DNA from: Bacteroidaceae bacterium
GTDB lineage: Bacteria > Bacteroidota > Bacteroidia > Bacteroidales > Bacteroidaceae
Assembly (NCBI GenBank): GCA_900752815.1
Contig: CAADWS010000141.1
Span: 1 to 35,730 of the forward strand
Length of the DNA: 35,730 nucleotides
Reading direction: 5' to 3'
The notes below the pieces were generated by a model. The model was given only the letters and a program-made list of their open reading frames with translations. It was not told the origin of the DNA and ran no database searches. Shown here piece after piece: positions 1 to 7,769 of the stretch (within the stretch, counting starts at the first letter, position 1; each line of letters starts with the position of its first letter). Both the position numbers and the translations under genes were made by a program.

Positions 1-553
1 ACAAAATCTCAAGAATCTTAGCCATGCCGGCGGGCATCGATTCCGATTTGGCATGAACCGTAACATCCAAAGTTGACTCTACGCTGAACTCCGATGTCTG
101 AGTACTGCGCGATGAACGCTTGTTTGAGACCGAAGCATACATCGTTGATGTCCTTGGTCTCCAAAAATACCAGCTTTTCTCTTGTGCGTTTTTACTCTGA
201 TAATCCTGAGAAAGTGACTGAACATCATACTCTTCATTCTCAAATGCATTCAGTGTGCAAGTGAAATTGATATCCAATGTATCAATAGCAATGTAAGGAA
301 TCGGAACAATAGTAAGAATAGGTACCTTGAGAAGCACTTTCTGCCCCTCGCGCTCATAAGTAAAGGTTACATACACCGCTTCCTTGTTCTCTCCATTGAC
401 ATCGGCAAGGCCAAAGCTGTTGATGAAATTCATAGTGGTGTGAGCTGCTTCGGCCTGCGCATGAACACATGCGTTAAGCGGGCTCGCAATCAAGTTATTG
501 AGTGGGATTCCACTCAATAGCGAATTGAATCGCCGTCCAATTGAATCTGCCAT
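1..553 (-). CDS. DUF2589 family protein, 5' part (runs off left edge)
   Basis: Open frame from ATG at 553 with no stop to the window edge, so 184 N-terminal residues are visible and the C-terminus is missing. The N-terminal block (GIPLNNLIASPLNACVHAQ, then AAHTTMNFINSFGL) matches the hallmark opening of the DUF2589 family: 'IPL..lI..PL.A...AQ..AA.tT..FI...G'. It is followed by a beta-rich stretch (VYVTFTYERE, KVLLKVPILTIVPIPYIAID). The family has no established function; members often occur as neighbouring paralogues, which cannot be tested here. No signal peptide is visible, so it is probably cytoplasmic. It lies downstream of, and on the same strand as, the hybrid kinase at 1014-3875, within AT-rich DNA. 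A 10-bp inverted repeat (572-581/611-620) precedes it. Family assignment is fairly sure, role unknown. Confidence 0.8.
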   Translation of the reverse strand, partial: MADSIGRRFNSLLSGIPLNNLIASPLNACVHAQAEAAHTTMNFINSFGLADVNGENKEAVYVTFTYEREGQKVLLKVPILTIVPIPYIAIDTLDINFTCTLNAFENEEYDVQSLSQDYQSKNAQEKSWYFWRPRTSTMYASVSNKRSSRSTQTSEFSVESTLDVTVHAKSESMPAGMAKILEIL

Positions 554-571
554 AATAATAAATTGTTTTAG

Positions 572-620
572 ATGAGTTCTGTCAGTTTACATTGTCCCCT
601 TTTCAGACAGCAGAACTCAT
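572..620. repeat. 10-bp inverted repeat upstream of the DUF2589 gene
   Basis: ATGAGTTCTG (572-581) and CAGAACTCAT (611-620) are perfect reverse complements separated by 29 nt, starting 19 nt upstream of the DUF2589 start codon. This could be a leader hairpin or a regulator-binding site. Only the symmetry is seen; the role is inferred. Confidence 0.55.
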
Positions 621-919
621 TATCTGTCCGAAATGAGACTTCGCATGTTTCAAAATAGCGGATATTTTTTACTGGCTCTTGCCTCTAAATTTCATGGATT
701 ATGGAATGTAAGGACGCTATTACGTTTTTTCACTTGCACCCAATGACCGACTTGGGTTAAAGTGTTGTCCTAATTTTCCACGATACATAAATTTAGATGA
801 AACGGCCGCAATACCTCCTGCTGCATGGCAAGCAGAAGTTTGTAACAAAGTAAAAGACTTCACTCATGCCCTGTTAGGACATTTGTCACAATCTTCTTGG
901 ATTTTTGATGTTTCTTCGT

Positions 920-996
920 ATATCTTTTTGGATTTTTGGAATACAAATACAGAATATATCGCTTATTATCAGGCAACTAAAAATCCAAAAAGATAT
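920..996. repeat. Perfect 18-bp inverted repeat downstream of the hybrid kinase
   Basis: ATATCTTTTTGGATTTTT (920-937) and AAAAATCCAAAAAGATAT (979-996) are exact reverse complements around a 41-nt spacer. The repeat ends 18 bases beyond the kinase stop codon. It may work as a long-loop terminator for the kinase gene, or may be a relic of a mobile element. The A/T tracts at both ends would allow bidirectional termination. Confidence 0.6.
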
Positions 997-1013
997 TGAA
1001 GCAAAGTATGAAT

Positions 1014-3875
1014 TCATTTCAACCGTTTCCGGTATTGCGAAGGGGTAAGATGAAAATATTGCTTGAAAATTCTAGAAAAATATGCGTTATCTTCAAACCC
1101 ACATTTTATGGCAATATCTCCTATCTGCATGTCTGCACAAGATTCCAGAAGCTGCTTGGCCCGGTTCAAGCGAATCCTCATCAAATAGACTACGGCAGTT
1201 TCTCCGGTCACAGCCTGCAACTTTCGCGTAAGCTGCTGTCGCGTAATACACATTTTAGAAGCAATAGTTTCCACATCCAGTTCTCCCGTTTTCATCTGAC
1301 GATAAGTGATGTCAGTCAATCTGTTCAAGAACTGCTGGTCGGCAACGGTCAGCTGCTTCTCTGCATTTTCAACCTGCTGTTCCACGGCACAGGCATACTT
1401 GCTTCTGAGCATTCTGCGCGAATCAAGCAGATAGCTGACACGCACTAAAAGTTCTTCAGCGTTGAAAGGCTTATAGAGATAAGCATCAGCTCCCGCTTCA
1501 ATTCCTTTGATACGGTCCTCTTCTGTACAGCGGGCTGTAATAACTATAACGGGTATATGATTCACAGTTTCGTTCCCGCGTATGCTCCGCACCAAGGCAT
1601 AACCATCCATTACCGGCATCATCAAGTCCGTCAATATCAAGTCGGGCACAAGCTCAAGGGCCAGTTCCAAGCCTATATGCCCGTTGTGCGCATAACGAAG
1701 AGTATAATGTTCCTGCAACAATGAACCGATATAATGTGCCACATCCAAGTTGTCTTCAACGACAAGAATCAACGGTATGTTTTCGCCTGATTCTTTTCCT
1801 TGCGGCAAGTTGTCAGGCAAATTATTTTCGGTTGCCGGGACTTCTTTTTCTATGTTAATCTCGTTCAGATGGAAATCAGGATACTCCTTACCCTTGTGAA
1901 AGAGCGGGAGGTACAATGTAAAAATTGTCCCTATGCCCACATTGCTTTCCACTTCAATCGTTCCGTTCATACCCTTTACCAGTTGTTGGACAAGTGACAA
2001 TCCTATGCCGCTACCTACCTCTTTCACGTTTTCTTTGTTTCCTTGATAAAACAAATCGAAAACATGCGGCAAGTCCTCTTCTGCTATCCCCTGCCCAGAG
2101 TCTGCAACACGGATTTCGAACATATTGTCAGCCAAATTGGTCTCAATCAGTATCCGGCCGTAATTTGGTGTGTAATTCAAAGCATTGGATATGAGATTCC
2201 GCAAAATCTTTTGAAGATAATCCGGTACAAAATCCATATTGACTGTGTTCTGAGAAGGCAGGAACCGCAATTCGATGCGCTTTTGGCGGGCAAGGTCCTG
2301 AAAACTTTCCACCAGCATATGCATATAAGGAATTATGTTTCCTTTTCTCCAGTCAGGATTGCCGACAGCCGACCTGACTTTTGATATGTCCAGCAACTGA
2401 TTGACAAGATTCAAGAGGCTGCTTCCCTGTCGCGTAATGTAATGGCCCATAGCCTGCAAATCCTGCTTCAGGAGAACCGCCCCATCCTCAAGCAACCGGC
2501 TATACCCCAGAATGACGGTCAACGGTGTACGGAACTCGTGCGTAATGTTCGTGAAAAAATTGGAGCGCGTCTCTTCCACTTGTTTCATCACACGAATCAT
2601 TTTCCGGCGGGAATAGAGGAAATACCACAAGAACCCAATCATCGTGACAGCAAACAAAATAACAGCCAGAGAAGTTATCAGCAGATAATTGTGCATGCGT
2701 CGTTCGTCTTCATAGGTACGTTCCAGCACATTAATCTCATCCCGATGGCGGTCGCTGACAAATTGTACTCGCAGATTCTGAGTGTGATGCAAGTTTTTGA
2801 CATTCATTACACTGTCTGTATAAATCCGGCTTTGAAGATAGTTATCCAAAGCTTTTCTATAATCTCCTTGCCGGTCATACCATTGATAATAAAGATAGTA
2901 TACTTGTGCCAGATGCTCCAAAGATTCAATATTCACAGCTGTCTTTTCAGCTTGCTCCAAATAAGCATACGCTATTCTATAGTCAGCTTTTTTCAGATGA
3001 ACCCTTGCCAGAGCCAGACAGGGTTCCAGCCAATGCCATCGGTCTTTACTGCCAGCCATTATATCATAAGAAGCTTTATATTCCATCAAAGCACTGTCCC
3101 AAAGACACTCATCTTCATACAAACGGCCGAAAGAGTTATGACACAGCGAAATGCCCAAATCGGATTTGGCTTTCTGGTTTTGCTGCATCGAATGACGGTA
3201 ATAGGTCCAGGCTGAATCCGTTTGGCCGTTAGATTCAAAAATAGCTCCCAAGTTGGCGTAGTTGATAGCCTGCCCCAAGGCACTCCCCAACCGCTGCTCA
3301 CCCTGCAGTGCAACACGAAAAATACTGTCGGCCAACTGTCTGTTGTCCAACGTCAGATAAATATTTCCAATGCCGTTCAATGATATGACACGTTGTTTCT
3401 GCGCAAATTTATCAGCTTTATTGCTTAACATTTCGCAGAAAGATAAAGCACGATAATGACAGGTGGAAGCATCATCCAAAATCCCCAGCCGCCGGTAATT
3501 GGTTCCCAAGTTGTTCAATGCCTGTATCAGTTCCAGCGTATCAGACAACAGGACAGCTTGTTCCATTCCCAATCTGTGACATTTTATTGCTTCCATAAAA
3601 CGGTTCTCGGAACGGTAACACTGCCCCAAGACCCTGCAAGTGACCATAATACCATAAGGATTGTTTTCTGCAATAAAGCTGTCACGAATTTTTTCCAAAG
3701 CACTTATCCCTCTTTGAGAACGGACCAAACTGTCTATATATTGCCGTTCCAGCCTGTCGATATGCGTTTGTTCCGATTGGTTACAAGAGAAGAAAATACA
3801 ACTTACAAGCAGTAAACACATCGCGATTACTGTTTTCGGTAGGAAACACGATATACGTTTTATGGCCACATTCAT
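1014..3875 (-). CDS. Hybrid two-component regulator: TPR sensor, histidine kinase, receiver, AraC-type DNA-binding domain
   Basis: 953 residues from ATG 3875. An in-frame GTG at 3914 would add 13 residues but is less likely. A hydrophobic N-terminus with a lipobox-like LVSC (Cys about 26) leads into tetratricopeptide-like repeats (about 80-360), a membrane segment (about 397-420), and a HisKA domain with the phospho-acceptor in the 'THEFRTPL' box (His about 446). The HATPase domain follows (N-box Asn about 564, GQGI about 594, GSGIGL about 621), then a receiver domain (phospho-acceptor Asp about 750 in LTDLMMP, Lys about 802) and a C-terminal AraC helix-turn-helix (about 867-950). It therefore senses outside or at the membrane and binds DNA in one chain. 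Canonical Bacteroides glycan hybrids carry a beta-propeller sensor; this one uses TPRs. No polysaccharide-utilisation genes are adjacent; the only same-strand neighbour is the DUF2589 gene, a possible target. AT-rich composition suggests transfer. Confidence 0.93.
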   Translation of the reverse strand: MNVAIKRISCFLPKTVIAMCLLLVSCIFFSCNQSEQTHIDRLERQYIDSLVRSQRGISALEKIRDSFIAENNPYGIMVTCRVLGQCYRSENRFMEAIKCHRLGMEQAVLLSDTLELIQALNNLGTNYRRLGILDDASTCHYRALSFCEMLSNKADKFAQKQRVISLNGIGNIYLTLDNRQLADSIFRVALQGEQRLGSALGQAINYANLGAIFESNGQTDSAWTYYRHSMQQNQKAKSDLGISLCHNSFGRLYEDECLWDSALMEYKASYDIMAGSKDRWHWLEPCLALARVHLKKADYRIAYAYLEQAEKTAVNIESLEHLAQVYYLYYQWYDRQGDYRKALDNYLQSRIYTDSVMNVKNLHHTQNLRVQFVSDRHRDEINVLERTYEDERRMHNYLLITSLAVILFAVTMIGFLWYFLYSRRKMIRVMKQVEETRSNFFTNITHEFRTPLTVILGYSRLLEDGAVLLKQDLQAMGHYITRQGSSLLNLVNQLLDISKVRSAVGNPDWRKGNIIPYMHMLVESFQDLARQKRIELRFLPSQNTVNMDFVPDYLQKILRNLISNALNYTPNYGRILIETNLADNMFEIRVADSGQGIAEEDLPHVFDLFYQGNKENVKEVGSGIGLSLVQQLVKGMNGTIEVESNVGIGTIFTLYLPLFHKGKEYPDFHLNEINIEKEVPATENNLPDNLPQGKESGENIPLILVVEDNLDVAHYIGSLLQEHYTLRYAHNGHIGLELALELVPDLILTDLMMPVMDGYALVRSIRGNETVNHIPVIVITARCTEEDRIKGIEAGADAYLYKPFNAEELLVRVSYLLDSRRMLRSKYACAVEQQVENAEKQLTVADQQFLNRLTDITYRQMKTGELDVETIASKMCITRQQLTRKLQAVTGETAVVYLMRIRLNRAKQLLESCADMQIGDIAIKCGFEDNAYFSRIFKQYFHLTPSQYRKRLK

Positions 3876-3966
3876 TAATTCGCCGTTGAAGATTAGTATT
3901 CGACCGATTAGCACAAACGAGATAAAAACTCCTTATAAAACTAAAAAAGCTAAATTTCAGAGTACT

Positions 3967-3997
3967 CAAAGATAAATAAATAAAACAACACCTCAAA
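3967..3997 (-). promoter_or_regulatory. Bacteroides-type promoter of the hybrid kinase
   Basis: Read on the minus strand, -33 TTTG (3997-3994), a 19-nt spacer, and -7 TATCTTTG (3974-3967). Both boxes match the Bacteroides consensus exactly. Transcription would begin near 3960, leaving a leader of about 85 nt before ATG 3875. Confidence 0.75.
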
Positions 3998-4242
3998 GAT
4001 TGTTATCACACAAATTACATCCGAGCGAAAAAAGCAGGTATAAATAAGCGCCAAGCGCGTTTGATAAAATAACGCCCAATATCCGAAGACAAAATAACTT
4101 AATATTGCCGGTCAGGACTTCACTTGCAACAACAAGTAAACAAATCACCTGCAATACCGGATATATTATATATATGGAAAATAAATCCTTTAAGTCTCGC
4201 AAACAAAAAAACAACAAGACAAAAACAGATAAACTATTTGAT

Positions 4243-4402
4243 GATTAAGCCCAAACCGGTCATCAGAAATGCGTGCAAGCAAAACGTAAGCCAATGAGAA
4301 TTATTGCGTCTTACTTGGTCTGCTGTTTAATTTGCTGCAAAAGTAATATTTTTTTGCGCTTAAAGAAAGCAGATTTTTCTAATAACCGATTTGGGTTTAA
4401 GT
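4243..4402. repeat. Two copies of a 20-bp motif, possible mobile-element end remnants
   Basis: TAACCGATTTGGGTTTAAGT at 4383-4402 matches 17 of 20 bases of TGACCGACTTGGGTTAAAGT at 744-763. TGACCGGTTTGGGCTTAATC, on the minus strand at 4262-4243, matches 14 of 20. The 744 and 4243 copies face each other around the hybrid kinase. No transposase is recognisable, so this is a repeat with a possible insertion-element origin. Confidence 0.45.
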
Positions 4403-4568
4403 TTCATGAGGCTATCGGAGAAACCTCCGTTGAAATCACAAAGGATTCTGCTGCAGTTTCAGTTGCCGATAAAATTATGGTTGCTGTCCGCAGATGTAAG
4501 CCATGCCATTGCCAAGGCCCTCAACTGTGATGCCACGGCCCTGACAGCACTGGCAATAATAAACGGCA

Positions 4569-4606
4569 AACCTGCCGAAGGCTATGAAGTTAGCCTTCGG
4601 CAGGTT
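4569..4606 (-). terminator. Strong hairpin 3' of miaB
   Basis: AACCTGCCGAAGGCTA (4569-4584) pairs perfectly over 16 bp with 4591-4606 around a 6-nt loop, beginning 23 bases past the miaB stop. On the minus strand it is followed by a broken T-rich stretch (TTTGCCGTTTATTATT), so it is a reasonable miaB terminator though not a classic U-run. Confidence 0.65.
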
Positions 4607-4628
4607 GACAATGGTCGCCTAACCGGCA

Positions 4629-5996
4629 TCACTGCGCGTTGCCTCCCTCCGGAACGGGAATCTCCGAGGCTTCCCCGTCTACGGGCTCTCCCTTCAAGGT
4701 TGCCGATGAAGCCGAGGTAATGCGCACCCGCACATACTGGCCGGGGCGGAAACTGCCGCGGTCGAACACGACCACCTTGTTCTGTTCGGTGCGTCCGAAC
4801 AGCTGCTCGCGCGAGCGCTTGCTGAACCCTTCAACCAGCACTTCATAAACCCGGCCGACGCAACGCTCGTTGGCAGCCGCCGACAGCTCGTTCTGCAGGG
4901 CGATGAGTTCCTCCAGGCGCCGCACCTTTACTTCCTCGCTGACATCATCGGGCAGATGGCGGGAAGCATACGTACCGGGGCGTTCGGAATATTTGAACAT
5001 AAACGCAGAGTCATACCCGCATTCCCGCATCAGGGAGAGCGACTGCCGGTGGTCTTCTTCCGTTTCCGAGCAATAGCCGGCAAAGATGTCGGTGGAAAGC
5101 CCGCAGTCGGGGATGATGCGGCGGATGGCAGCCACCCGCTCCAGATACCACTCACGCGTATATTTCCGGTTCATCAGTTCGAGAATGCGGTTGCTTCCGC
5201 TCTGCACGGGCAGATGGATATGACGGCACACATTGGGCTCTTCGGCAATGACGTGGAGCGTTTCGTCGCTCATGTCCTTGGGATGGCTCGTAGTGAAACG
5301 CACCCGCATGCCGGGCACCGCACGCGCCACGCGGCGCAACAGTTCGGGGAAGCGCACCTCGCCGCAGGCATAGCTGTTGACGTTCTGTCCCAGCAAAGTC
5401 ACCTCCTTGTAGCCGCGCTTTTCCAGGTCGCGCACTTCTGTCAGGATGCTCTCCACGTCGCGGCTGCGTTCACGGCCGCGGGTATAGGGCACAATGCAGT
5501 AATGGCAAAAGTTGTTGCAGCCGCGCATGATGCTCACAAAGCCGGAAAGCCGGTTGCCGGCCACACGCTCGGGCACCACGTCACGATAAGTCTCCGTGGT
5601 GGAGAGTTCGATATTGATAGCCTTGTGGCCAGCCTCCACCTGTGCGATGAGGTCGGGCAAGGTCAGGTAGCTGTCGGGCCCGGCCACCAGGTCGGCGCCG
5701 TATTCATTGAGCAGTCCCTCCTTGACGCGCTCGGCCATGCAGCCCAGCACACCGACAATAAACTTTCGTCCCTTGCGGCGCTGGCCGTTAAGGGCCTCCA
5801 GGCGGTGAATGATTTTCTGCTCGGCGTTCTCGCGGACGGAGCAGGTGTTGAGAAAGACGGCATCAGCCTCATCCAGACTGTCCGTCGGTTCATACCCGGC
5901 CATCTTCATGACTGAAGCCACCACTTCACTGTCGGCCACATTCATCTGGCAGCCATAGGTTTCAATATAAAGTTTCTTACTGTTGTTATCTGTCAT
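4629..5996 (-). CDS. miaB: tRNA-2-methylthio-N6-dimethylallyladenosine synthase MiaB
   Basis: 455 residues, the usual MiaB length. This radical-SAM methylthiotransferase adds the 2-methylthio group to isopentenyl-adenosine 37 of tRNAs reading codons that begin with U. The N-terminal UPF0004 domain has cluster-binding Cys16, Cys52 and Cys86. The radical-SAM motif RGCNNFCHYC gives Cys160, Cys164 and Cys167. A C-terminal TRAM RNA-binding domain (about 380-445) completes the family layout. MiaB is favoured over RimO or MtaB by the opening (YIETYGCQMNVADSE) and the CSVRENAEQK segment. It starts at ATG 5996 and is a single gene with its own promoter-like box upstream and a hairpin downstream. Confidence 0.96.
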   Translation of the reverse strand: MTDNNSKKLYIETYGCQMNVADSEVVASVMKMAGYEPTDSLDEADAVFLNTCSVRENAEQKIIHRLEALNGQRRKGRKFIVGVLGCMAERVKEGLLNEYGADLVAGPDSYLTLPDLIAQVEAGHKAINIELSTTETYRDVVPERVAGNRLSGFVSIMRGCNNFCHYCIVPYTRGRERSRDVESILTEVRDLEKRGYKEVTLLGQNVNSYACGEVRFPELLRRVARAVPGMRVRFTTSHPKDMSDETLHVIAEEPNVCRHIHLPVQSGSNRILELMNRKYTREWYLERVAAIRRIIPDCGLSTDIFAGYCSETEEDHRQSLSLMRECGYDSAFMFKYSERPGTYASRHLPDDVSEEVKVRRLEELIALQNELSAAANERCVGRVYEVLVEGFSKRSREQLFGRTEQNKVVVFDRGSFRPGQYVRVRITSASSATLKGEPVDGEASEIPVPEGGNAQ

Positions 5997-6039
5997 TTTC
6001 GGATGCTGTTAGACTTGAGAACTTGAAAAAAAGGAGTGG

Positions 6040-6047
6040 CAAAGTTA
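6040..6047 (-). promoter_or_regulatory. -7 promoter element for miaB
   Basis: TAACTTTG on the minus strand matches the Bacteroides -7 consensus TAnnTTTG, 44 bases upstream of the miaB start. No good -33 TTTG is seen at 19-21 nt, so the call rests on one box. Confidence 0.45.
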
Positions 6048-6166
6048 CAAAAAAAGCAGCGTGCCACCACGCAACAGGTGCAACAACTTAAAAGGAAGAC
6101 AGGAAAAGGAACAAGAACACAGACTGTTCCATCGTGGGAACGGGCCGCGCCCAGCCTTCAGCGCGT

Positions 6167-7426
6167 TCAAAGTCCGACGAAGGAAATGATGGCGCGGAGC
6201 ACGCGGTCCGACACATTGCCCGGCTGCATGTAGTCCTCGGGGACGGCCATTCTGGGGGTTTCACGGAACAGGTGGTCGCACTCTTCCAACCAGACAAAGC
6301 GCACCCCTTCACGCCCTTCAAGGCCGCGCTGCCACAACTGGAAGTCGGCACGCGTCACCTGATAGTCGTGCCCGCCCTGCAGGAAGAGCATCGGCATGCG
6401 CAGTCCGCGGGCGGTTCCCACCGGATTGTAGGCAGCGGCAAAGGCGCGGTAAGGTTCGGACATACGGGTATACAGAAAGTTGGAAAGGCTGTCGGCTTCG
6501 GCCATCGTCCCCCCCTGCACCGTGGCCATATAGCGCATCTGCGCCTGCAAGAGTTCCTGCAACGGACGTGCGGCCCCCGCCAAGGCAATGAGTCCGGCCA
6601 CGGGCACACGGCTGAGCATCGCAATGCGCGGTGCCAGCATACCGCCCAGACTGTGACCGGCCACATACACGCGCAAGCTGTCCACTCCCGGCAGACGGGC
6701 GGCACACTCCAGCGCCCGCAGCGCGTCGTCCACCACTTCCGTATCATAGGTCGTCACGCCGTTCCACTCATTCGTGCGCGCTCCGTAGACAAAACTGCGC
6801 TTGTCGTAGCGCAGGCTTGCAATGCCACTGGCTGCCAGGCGGCGCGCCGTTTCGCGGAAAGGCTTGTTCGGCCCCAACGTTCCGTCACGGTCGACCGGTC
6901 CCACGTCGTGTACAAACACGAGCACCGGCCACAACGAGTCCCGCTGCCGCACAGGCTGACAAATCGTGGCCGGCAGGCGATAGCGGCCATTGACCACCAG
7001 CGTGTCGCGCTCCTCATAATCCACTTCGGCCTGCACCTTTTCGGGTGCATATTCAACGGGAACCAACAAAGGCGTAAAGTGAAAACCTACAATATACCGG
7101 CAACTGTCGGTCAATAGGGAAAAGGTCAGCGAATCCTTTTCAAAATAGAGATGACACTGCTCCAGCAGCAAGGTGTCGCGACGCTCCGCCCGCCAGGGTC
7201 CCTGCCGCAGCAAGGCCCCGCGTTCCTGCTCCAGCTGCTTCCACAACTGGCTCACGGCCTCGGCCGGCAAGGCTTCGCGGATAGCCGGATGGAACTGCGC
7301 CACCAGGCTGTCGCCCTGTCCCTGCCGCACCTGCACGAGCACACGTTGCGCACGTTCAAAATCATCGGCTTGCAAAGGTAAGAGCGGCAGCATCAGCAGC
7401 CAGAGCCAAAAGCATTTTTTCATCAT
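6167..7426 (-). CDS. Secreted alpha/beta hydrolase (DUF3887-like N-terminus)
   Basis: 419 residues. Residues 1-20 form a signal peptide (MMKK, then a Leu/Trp-rich core ending LQA), so the product is periplasmic or exported. Residues about 22-120 resemble the small DUF3887-type domain that often precedes such hydrolases. About 140-419 is an alpha/beta-hydrolase fold: oxyanion-hole region VFVHDVGPVDRDG (about 171-182), nucleophile elbow GHSLGG with Ser259, catalytic Asp354 in GGHDYQV, and His385 in ECDHLF. The complete triad argues for an active esterase or acyl-hydrolase; the substrate cannot be read from sequence. Two ATG codons (7426, 7423) are equally possible starts. It lies between miaB and a divergent RNA methyltransferase, with its own promoter. 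Confidence 0.88.
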   Translation of the reverse strand: MMKKCFWLWLLMLPLLPLQADDFERAQRVLVQVRQGQGDSLVAQFHPAIREALPAEAVSQLWKQLEQERGALLRQGPWRAERRDTLLLEQCHLYFEKDSLTFSLLTDSCRYIVGFHFTPLLVPVEYAPEKVQAEVDYEERDTLVVNGRYRLPATICQPVRQRDSLWPVLVFVHDVGPVDRDGTLGPNKPFRETARRLAASGIASLRYDKRSFVYGARTNEWNGVTTYDTEVVDDALRALECAARLPGVDSLRVYVAGHSLGGMLAPRIAMLSRVPVAGLIALAGAARPLQELLQAQMRYMATVQGGTMAEADSLSNFLYTRMSEPYRAFAAAYNPVGTARGLRMPMLFLQGGHDYQVTRADFQLWQRGLEGREGVRFVWLEECDHLFRETPRMAVPEDYMQPGNVSDRVLRAIISFVGL

Positions 7427-7462
7427 CCCTGTGTCCTATATCGGTTTTCTTTTTTTCATACA

Positions 7463-7494
7463 CAAAGATAAGCGAAACCATCAAATGGGACAAC
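7463..7494 (-). promoter_or_regulatory. Promoter of the alpha/beta hydrolase
   Basis: Minus strand: -33 GTTG (7494-7491; one mismatch to TTTG), a 20-nt spacer, and -7 TATCTTTG (7470-7463). The start codon is 37 bases downstream of the -7 box. Confidence 0.6.
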
Positions 7495-7689
7495 CCTTTT
7501 TTCAAGAATAAACCTTTGTCTACGTTCTTTAACGACCCGAAAGGAAACTCAGCCGGACTGGAAAAGCCTGCCGCACCCGCTGCCCGTTCCGCTTTTCCGC
7601 CCTCGCCCGAGGCGCGGCCCGCGTCCCGCATTTTGTCCTGCCGCAGCAAAAAAGCCTGCATCGCCGCTGGCCAGCCGCGGGCAATTCGT

Positions 7690-7697
7690 TAACTTTG
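7690..7697 (+). promoter_or_regulatory. -7 element for the RNA methyltransferase
   Basis: TAACTTTG matches the -7 consensus; the -33 position has only a weak CTGG. Transcription would start near 7704. This rules out an upstream in-frame start at 7695 and supports ATG 7770. Confidence 0.5.
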
Positions 7698-7769
7698 ACC
7701 CCGCAAGAGGCCCGTCGGGCCCGACATTCCACTCACAGAAACCAACTGCGGGTCCGCCCCGCCACCATC

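Larger units (their letters stand above)
554..1013. other. AT-rich intergenic stretch with inverted repeats
   Basis: 460 bases between the DUF2589 gene and the hybrid kinase. It holds a 10-bp inverted repeat in the DUF2589 leader (572-620), a 20-bp motif TGACCGACTTGGGTTAAAGT at 744-763 related to two copies near 4.2-4.4 kb, and a perfect 18-bp inverted repeat at 920-996. A stop-free plus frame of about 95 codons lacks a start codon and is not called. No consensus promoter was found for the DUF2589 gene. Confidence 0.6.
3876..4628. other. Gene-free stretch between hybrid kinase and miaB
   Basis: About 750 bases. It holds the kinase promoter, two copies of a 20-bp motif (4243-4262 inverted, 4383-4402 direct) related to 744-763, a weak minus-strand promoter-like pair (4338-4368; -7 TACTTTTG, -33 TTTC) with no gene directly behind it, and the miaB terminator hairpin. 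The composition changes from AT-rich to GC-rich across 4380-4630, marking the boundary with the core genome. Short open frames here (for example 4273-4530) show no recognisable family or promoter. Confidence 0.6.

Noticed and set aside
709..999. Stop-free plus frame of about 95 codons containing protein-like segments
   Set aside because: No ATG, GTG or TTG start near its beginning and no recognised family; it could be a decayed fragment but cannot be supported.
3993..4217. 74-codon hydrophobic minus frame upstream of the hybrid kinase
   Set aside because: TTG start, overlaps the kinase promoter, and is explained by AT-rich sequence.
4391..4720. 109-codon plus frame crossing the miaB 3' end
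   Set aside because: It runs through a terminator hairpin and into the conserved miaB gene; no promoter or family features.
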